From Salvia splendens (taxonomy: Eukaryota > Streptophyta > Magnoliopsida > Lamiales > Lamiaceae), in the NCBI RefSeq assembly GCF_004379255.2, contig NC_056035.1, forward strand, positions 36,215,773 through 36,279,772: 64,000 nucleotides of DNA, given 5' to 3'. The position numbers and the translations under genes are program-made. This document shows, one piece after another, positions 56,946 to 64,000 of the stretch. Each line of letters begins with the position of its first letter. The stretch's first letter is position 1. The notes under the pieces were generated by a model. The model ran no database searches, was not told the origin of the DNA, and was given only the letters and a program-made list of their open reading frames with translations.

Positions 56946-59900
56946 TACTCCACCACTTTTTATATTTAGTTGTCCTCCAAATAATTGAACCTCGGCTATG
57001 CACACGTTGACTTCGTGAGAAATGAAATACATCAATGACTAAATAAGAATACATTCACAAATTCGTTCAATATAAATTTATTTTCACGTTGGATTGGATT
57101 TTGGCATTCTCTTAATCACGTAATTTGGTAATAGTATGATCGTAATCGCTAATCCTTTAGCTGAGTGTCATATCTACATTAGTAACAATGGTACATCACG
57201 TAATTTGGTAATAGTAGACGTTCAATTAAAGATTTGCAGGCAAAAATTAGTTTTCAATTTTCTCTATTTTATATTTTCATCTAAAAATCTAGAAGCCATT
57301 TTGTTTATAATATTTGTGAGATATTTTTAAGATGAAATTAAAATATTAAATGCCTTTTTACATTTGATATAAATATTTCTATTAAAACATGCAATATCAA
57401 ATATTTACTTTAGTTTATGTAATATTGGTTTTCGATCTATGCAAAACTAAATTTAAATACAGAAACGAAGAACAAAATCATACGTAGGACATTTATAGGT
57501 CATTATAATAAAGGATGACCTAAAATGATCTTAACATGATATCAAATCCGAATTTTATAATATAACTTAAAACTGCTTAATAATGACCCTTTGTGTTTTT
57601 GATTAATTATTGATCATTATATCATTTAATCATAGACCAAGATTTAGACTGCATTTCTGAATCTAGATGTATATTTGTTTGGATAAGATTTACAACTATA
57701 GTACTAATGGTTTGGTTGAGCAGTCGATGACAGCAAAAAGTAAAAACTTGTACCACATTTTACTTTCCTAAATTATGAAATATAGTACTCCTTTATAAGT
57801 GAACTCGACGTGCAAATAAGATGCATTATTAGTGGGCTGATTATGATTACCGCACCACTATTTACAACGCCACAACTCAGACACAGGCCGTCATATTGAA
57901 TCATTATCATTGGTTGATTTAATAAATACTTCATTTTAATTTGAATCAACTAAAATAAGATTATTGACAGCCATTATATACGCCTGGATATCGCATGTCG
58001 CATATGAAGAAAATTCAGAGATATGTGACAGTTATGATATACGAATACGACCCGATCTAGCATGTCGCATTCGAATATGAACATAATTATAATTGACACT
58101 TGATTAAGAAAACTATACAGTGCTTAAGGTCTTTTTGATTGAGGTTAAATCTTTTGCCCTATTATTAAATTTTCAATATTTCATGGAGTATCTCATTTCC
58201 GTGGGTAGGAAATGTTTTTAAATACTAGTACATATTTTCTCCTTTATTTAAATAAAATTTATGCAAATGAAACACCAAATATGGGCATGAAGATTTCATT
58301 TCCTATTGATGATGCAGTTCAATGTTTATGGATTAATTAGTTGTTAGCAATAAGTCAATAACCAACTTAAACTCCTATCAAAATTTTATATTGATTAAAG
58401 TGGAGTAATTGAAAGTGAATTTAGACGAGTTCATTGAATGTCAATTTAAAATTAGTTGCGTCCAAGTTAAATTTTTTCCCTTATATTGTTTTTACTTTAT
58501 GAGAGTTTTTAGGTCAAATTCTTCAATCTTGATCTTATATAAAAAAAATTTATGAGCTCTTCTTCTTGGCCTGAACTAAACTTCATAGTTATATAAATAA
58601 AACCATTCTGATCAAACATCATATTCTATGTCCCATAAAAATAAAATCCAGATAAAAAGTTATATATATCCTTTTTATCGTGTACTAGTATTTGCCAACT
58701 ATAGTTGACCTAACAATTGAAATTAAAGTAGTCAAATTCACTGTTTCTATCTTTTGTGATAGTTATAAAGTTAGTGGTGATTTCAGATTTAAATTTGTAT
58801 AGGAAAATTTCTTCGAGGTATCCAAAAGTCTCATGCTACGTTGTTTTCATTAATTAGTAGTATCTTATATTTTTGAATTACAGTTCTTTGTTACATAAAC
58901 ATTGCAATATTTGAGTATTTCTTTTGCTTAAGTTTTCTTGCTCTGCCACCCATCTAAGAGTGGTATGACATAATAGACTAAAACGAAAATATTTTTTCAT
59001 GATCAACGATACACATGATTGAATCATTTTTATCCATTAATATAGTTTTACTTTCAATCAAATAGTATTAATTAAATTAGCTAGCTCAATTTAGAGAAAC
59101 GGTCTAGTGTGTTGAATATCTCAACCGAATATTAAGATAGCGAAAATAATGAAAGGTGTGAAAATTTGAGGTGGTAATTCTGCCTCCGCTAAATCATGAT
59201 ATAATTTGATCTTCATATTGTTATAGACTTATAGCATATAAGTAATATTATACATCGAAGTTTACACATGTAAACATCATATTGTTTCAAGATTATTATC
59301 AAGCTTCATTATGCTAGTCATTATATAGTTGGATTTTACTCATTATAGTATTTCTTTTTGTCATGTTAATGACAAAATATATCAATCATAAAAAGTGTAT
59401 AGCGTACTTATCATAGTAGTACAGTATACTCGTAATGATATAATATTCTCATCATAGCTACAATATTAATCGGTCTAAATCCACAACTTGCTCATTCAAT
59501 ATTATATTCACAAAATTAGAATTTTCTCATTCTAGATTGACAACAAAGTTGGTGAAAGTAAGGTAACATAACTACAAATTATGGAAAGACATATATATCC
59601 CGCTAATATATTGAATTTAATAATAATGGACTGCAACACATGAAAATAAGATTCATTAGATCTTCAAATCCTGCAATGCCTTAATATTTAGTAATTAAGT
59701 GTACTATTTATACTTTTAATTAATTTCTTAACTTTTTAATGATTTGGAGAAAGTTCTTACTCCGTATTTAAATTAGTCTACACATTTGATATTAATAAAA
59801 GTCTTCTATTATTATTTTTAAAAATATCTGTATAGAATTCTATTAACGTGGATAAATGAATTAGAAAAATATCAAAATAATAAACATCATTATTGACCGA

Positions 59901-61279
59901 TCCAATTAATTTAGTACTAGTAATTTGTTTTTTCAAAAAGTGATGCTCCATCGAAATTGGATGGATCTTTAGTTGGGCTTGTAATCAATAAGCATCAATG
60001 TTTAGATCGGAAAATACAAGGAATTGATGGAGTAAGTGACTTCAAATATGACAAACATCATTAATGAAACTTTGAAAAAAATTTAGCAGCCATTCAAAGT
60101 GTGAGATGTCTTCTTGTGTTTGATGATAACTGGGTTCCCACTATCATTATTATTTTCTCTATTTAAAAAAGATTCTGCACATTGCTGAGAATAAGATATA
60201 AGAGTATATTCAATCGATATGGCCCGTGATTTCTGGAGATTCTCTATGCCCCATATATCAATAATTAGACTTATAAGTTTATATATGAATTTTATAATTT
60301 ATTATATATACTCCATATCGATAACCATAGAGTATAGGGTAGTTTCAGATTAATTTTATCACGGGTGTGATTAATAAATCAAAAATAATCTTATAATGAT
60401 ATTGTTTCGAGATTATAATTTCTATTCATCTATATGAACATTCATAAGAATCTGATAATACCACCAATAAAATATAAATTGCGCAATCATGATAAGAGAA
60501 TCAAAATTGCACGGCAGATGAACTGTATGCTTTTAATTCACTTGACAACTGTTATATAGTACTATAAAATATAAGAAAATTTAATTAATATCCCTACAAC
60601 ATGAACAAGAATATAGTTTAAATTCCTATTATAGTCCGTCTGCTATTAGAAATTTCGGTCACTATCACTACAAAGGGTAGGTAGACCCTATATTCCACTA
60701 AACTCGTTCTTTTCACATTTTATTGTAAAACTAATATATAAAAATATGTTAAATATTCAAATACTTTTTTCCATTCAATTTCCTTAATATTTAATTAGTG
60801 TCAAAATCAAATGAGATTTTTAATATCTAAATTGGAGTACTAATTAGTTGGAGACAAAAACCTAATTTGTCTTGCGATGCCTACATATGCTACTTATAGA
60901 CGACAATTGACATGTGATTGCACATATACCAAGTCAATAAATGCAAATCATAAACAAAGAGTCTCAACCCATGCCTACATACGAACGAAACTGAAGCCAT
61001 ATATTTTTCACCAAAAGTCGAAGTTTTGATGTCACATTTCCTTTCTAATCTATAAGTCATATGCTCCAGATGATTAAAGACTTAATACGGTTTCGAATTC
61101 GTCAAAAAAAAAATCAACTTTATCATGCTTACACACTCAAATATAACCATTCAAAAATTCTCTTAAAATCTTTACATACCAAAATAAAATATCATAAATG
61201 CATATCACATAATGACATAAGAACAAGAGAGTTCCCCTCAACTAAAAAAAAAGAGATAAAAATAAATATAATTAAAAGT
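56946..61279. other. Intergenic, AT-rich, nothing recognised
   Basis: 4.3 kb without a credible gene. The phrase CACGTAATTTGGTAATAGTA occurs at about 57116 and 57197. Around 60640-60800 there is sequence like the body of a decayed Stowaway element (GTAGACCCTATATTCCACTA). The 115-codon frame at 61061 on the plus strand overlaps the end of the AMT1 gene and is a shadow. Confidence 0.4.
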
Positions 61280-61732
61280 CTAAATTTGATTTGGAGATGG
61301 CTCAACTTTCCTCATAGGAATCCCATGTTTATGCGAGTCATCCTCATAGACATAAGCAAAACCACCATGCCGGGTCATATCCATACCCGCCAGCTCATCA
61401 TCCTTTGAGATCCGAAGCAGCTTCAGCCTATGCAATATGTAGAAAAGCGGACCCATGGTGGCGCTGACCCACCCGACCACCACCAGAATCTGGATCACAT
61501 GCGCCGCCAGCAGGCGCCCCCCGCCTCCCATAAACAGCCCGTACGGCCGTCCCGGCTTCCCCGGGTACACCTCGTTCACATACTTCTCCGAGGCGAACAG
61601 CGACGTGAATATCACCCCCCACGTCCCGCACCCCCCGTGCAGCTGCGCGGCCTCCAGAGGGTCGTCGAACTTGACCTTCTCCGCCAGCCTGTTGCACCCG
61701 ATCAGCACCAGCGCCGCCACGAACCCGCACAC

Positions 61733-61765
<33 letters not shown>

Positions 61766-62416
61766 CGCCGTGATCGCCGCGAACCCGCCCAACAGCCCGT
61801 TGCAGACGTCCGTCACGTTCCAGTGCCCGGAGAGGATCCTCTTCCCGAATAGAGTCGTCAGCGCCGCCGTGCAGCCGGCGAGAGTGGTGGTCACCGCCGT
61901 CCTCCCCACGGCGGACCACTGCCCGTAGTAGCTCTTTGCCACGTAAGGGACCAGGATTTTATTAAATGACCCGGGGTTGAAGCCGTACCACCCGAACCAT
62001 AAGAGAAATGTCCCTAAAACCACTAGCGATGCGCTGTGGCCGCGGAGGGCTATAGCGCGGCCTGTGTGGTCAAAGCGGCCGATTCTGGGGCCTTCTATGA
62101 GGGCGCCCCAGAGGCCGGCGATGCCGCCGACCATGTGGACCACGCCCGACCCGGCAAAGTCGATGACGCCGGATCCGAATAATAAATTACCCGTATTAAA
62201 AGCGCTGGCCCAGCCGTCACCAGACCAGAACCAGTGCGATACGACGGGGTAGACGAACCCGGTGAGGAAGGAGGAGTAGATTAGGTAAGCGACGAACTGG
62301 GTGCGCTCTGCGATGGATCCGGAGGTGATGCCGGCGGCGGCGATGGCGAAGGCCCACTGGTAGAGGAAGTTGCTGTAGTCGAAGGAGGAGGTGGGGACGT
62401 CTTTGAGGCCGAAGAA

Positions 62417-62449
<33 letters not shown>

Positions 62450-62477
62450 GAAGGCGAAGGCGAAGCCGAAGAGGTAG

Positions 62478-62569
<92 letters not shown>

Positions 62570-62758
62570 GAAGCCGAGCTGCATGGAGAAGACTAGGTAG
62601 GCGGAGAAGAGGAGGTAGGTGGTGTCGATGGCGAATCCGGTGTCGGTGAAGCGGTCGGCGACGGCGTCGAACTGCCCGCAGATGTACTGGGCGGCGGCGG
62701 CGGCGTTCGTCGCGTTGTGGCCGAAGAGCGGCGCCAGCAGATCGGCGGAGCAGCTCAT
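61280..62758 (-). CDS. AMT1-1: AMT1-type high-affinity ammonium transporter
   Basis: A single exon of 492 residues, as usual for plant AMT1 genes. The protein carries ammonium across the plasma membrane as a trimer. About 11 membrane spans are visible, e.g. [20 protein letters not shown] and [18 protein letters not shown]. The family signature [20 protein letters not shown] holds the first pore histidine, and [12 protein letters not shown] holds the second. The start [17 protein letters not shown] and the C-terminal [12 protein letters not shown] are those of AMT1;1-type proteins. Thr462 in DMTRHGG corresponds to the threonine whose phosphorylation shuts the trimer in Arabidopsis AMT1;1. Third codon positions are strongly GC (runs of GCC, GGC and CTC), in contrast to the AT-rich flanks. 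AMT1;1 versus another AMT1 paralogue cannot be settled by eye. Confidence 0.95.
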
Positions 62759-62841
62759 GGCTCTTTTATTTGTTTAGATGAAAAGAGAGGAGGAGAGATA
62801 TTGTATATGCATATGAACAGAATTTGTGAGGTCAGGATATG

Positions 62842-62849
62842 TATATATA
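62842..62849 (-). promoter_or_regulatory. TATA box of the AMT1 gene
   Basis: TATATATA about 84 bases upstream of the start codon at 62758, with AT-rich sequence around it. Confidence 0.45.
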
Positions 62850-63617
62850 GAGATTTAGAGATAGATTTGATTATTGATTATGAAGGAGGCGTCGATTTTG
62901 ACTTTTCTTTGTTAATGGGAATCGAGGGTAAATTTGTCATTTCATCTATTTTTTTAATTTAGATTTTTTATTAACTGGAAGATTTATTCCAATAAAAAAT
63001 CTTAAATTCCGATGGTTAAGGGGCCATAGCCATCCCTTTGAATGATAGACTTTTCATTTGTGATATTATGTTTGATTTCATTGTCTGTTAGTATTAAGGT
63101 TCTTTTATAGCAAAGCAGTTGACATTGACTTACTACATGAATTGGATTTTCTTGAAAAGATTGCACAACTATATATGGAGTTCATAGGGGTTCACCGTTC
63201 ACATACAAAGCATTTTCAAGTTTCAGGACAATAGGTTACACATTGGAATACAATACCAAATCTTGCCAAAATTCCAAAAATCATTATTCATATATTTCAG
63301 AATAACGTCTATACTCGTATGATGTTAATTATGCATAACATTGTCGCATGTGCAATCGACATAAATACTTATACTTTTAGTTATGTTTGTTTATGTGTTT
63401 CATTATGCACTTGCATATATTGTTTAGTTTGATCATTCTTAATTGTGTTTCTCAATTATGTACTCGTATGTTTCATTATTCTCTACTAGCTACATATATT
63501 CACTATAATTAATAATTGTCGTAAAATAAAAATGGTTTATCTAGCTAAAAGAATCCCATAAAATTTTCGATTGGTATGCCCCAGAGCCAGAACCTACAAA
63601 GTGAGTAGAATATTGAG
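62850..63617. other. Intergenic, upstream of AMT1
   Basis: Probable promoter region of AMT1. No specific nitrogen-response element was recognised. Confidence 0.35.
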
Positions 63618-64000
63618 AGCATCTCCAGTAAGACTGGACGTCAAATAGCCCTCACACTGCCTTCACACTGCCACATCATCAGCACTACAATTCTCCTGCC
63701 ACATCAGCTTGCCACATCAACTGGACATCAAATAGCCCTCACATAGCCTTCACACTACCTATCCACATCACTAATAACAATTATATAATTTAATTTACAA
63801 TCGTATCAACATACAGAATTTAATTTACGAGACAAATACGGGAAATTCGAATAATACTATTAAAATTTAAAAAGTACAATAATTTAAAAAAAAGTACAAT
63901 AATTTAAAAAAAGTACAAAAATTTAAAAGTACAATTAAAAAGTACAATATTTCTATATGGAAACATAAAACATTCAAGGATGTCTCTATAAAAGAGAGAC
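63618..64000. mobile_element. Left end of a DNA transposon, cut by the window edge
   Basis: GAGAGCATCTCCAGTAAGAC at about 63617 is the kind of end seen in many plant Harbinger or hAT-type elements. Next is an internal direct repeat: CTGGACGTCAAATAGCCCTC (about 63635) and CTGGACATCAAATAGCCCTC (about 63720), then a set of 'caca' and 'ccacatca' motifs. The right end is outside the window, so the class stays open. Confidence 0.4.

Noticed and set aside
61428..61928. Long frames overlapping the AMT1 gene on both strands
   Set aside because: High third-position GC removes stop codons in the other frames; only the 492-codon frame has AMT1 signatures.

Overview
The window is nuclear DNA from a flowering plant. 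It holds introns of plant type, three chloroplast-directed proteins (a lipase, a beta-amylase and the D1-processing protease), an AMT1 ammonium transporter and several families of plant transposons. A eudicot, probably an asterid of the Lamiales type, fits the protein sequences best, but that is an impression from remembered homologues and not something the sequence proves.

Host genes. Five credible genes were found and all lie on the minus strand: (1) a C2-domain, class-3 lipase of 18 exons (2781-9756, HIL1-like); (2) a small LEA/KIN-like hydrophilic protein of 3 exons (14098-14548); (3) a chloroplast beta-amylase of BAM1 type, 4 exons (42782-45167); (4) the carboxyl-terminal processing protease CtpA, 13 exons (48589-53668); (5) an intronless AMT1 ammonium transporter (61280-62758). 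For every multi-exon gene the exon phases close exactly, giving predicted proteins of 859, 87, 572 and 535 residues. The transporter has 492. The genes share no pathway. Three act in chloroplasts, on galactolipid or other glycerolipid, on starch and on photosystem II D1 maturation.

Repeats. From 16267 to 39241 there is a clean three-element nest. The outer element is a Ty3-gypsy retrotransposon of the Tat lineage (16272-39236, TSD TACTA). A Ty1-copia element sits in its 5' LTR (16799-22130, TSD GAAAG-free motif GTAAG). An Athila-like element that encodes only gag and protease sits in its pol (26592-33589, TSD GAACT). LTR pairs differ by a 1-bp indel in about 668 bp, one substitution in 627 bp and one substitution in 1262 bp, by eye, so all three insertions are recent. 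The outer element also carries antisense spliced genes downstream of pol, and its gag and pol are in one frame separated by a UAG in a context known to promote readthrough. All three elements have arrays of short CG-containing inverted repeats in the LTR, ahead of the likely transcription start.

Smaller mobile elements include a non-autonomous Helitron (737-2485), Stowaway-like MITEs, a foldback MITE beside a (TA)38 tract, a Mutator-type MITE with a 10-bp TSD and a duplicated end (41608-41813), two PIF/Harbinger-type elements (45666-47266 and 56315-56942), a tRNA-type SINE inside a CtpA intron (about 49805-49909), a short poly(A) retroposon (55663-55768), a LINE remnant and an old minus-strand gypsy remnant. 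The rest is AT-rich intergenic DNA in which nothing was recognised. All comparisons with known proteins are from memory; no database search was run.
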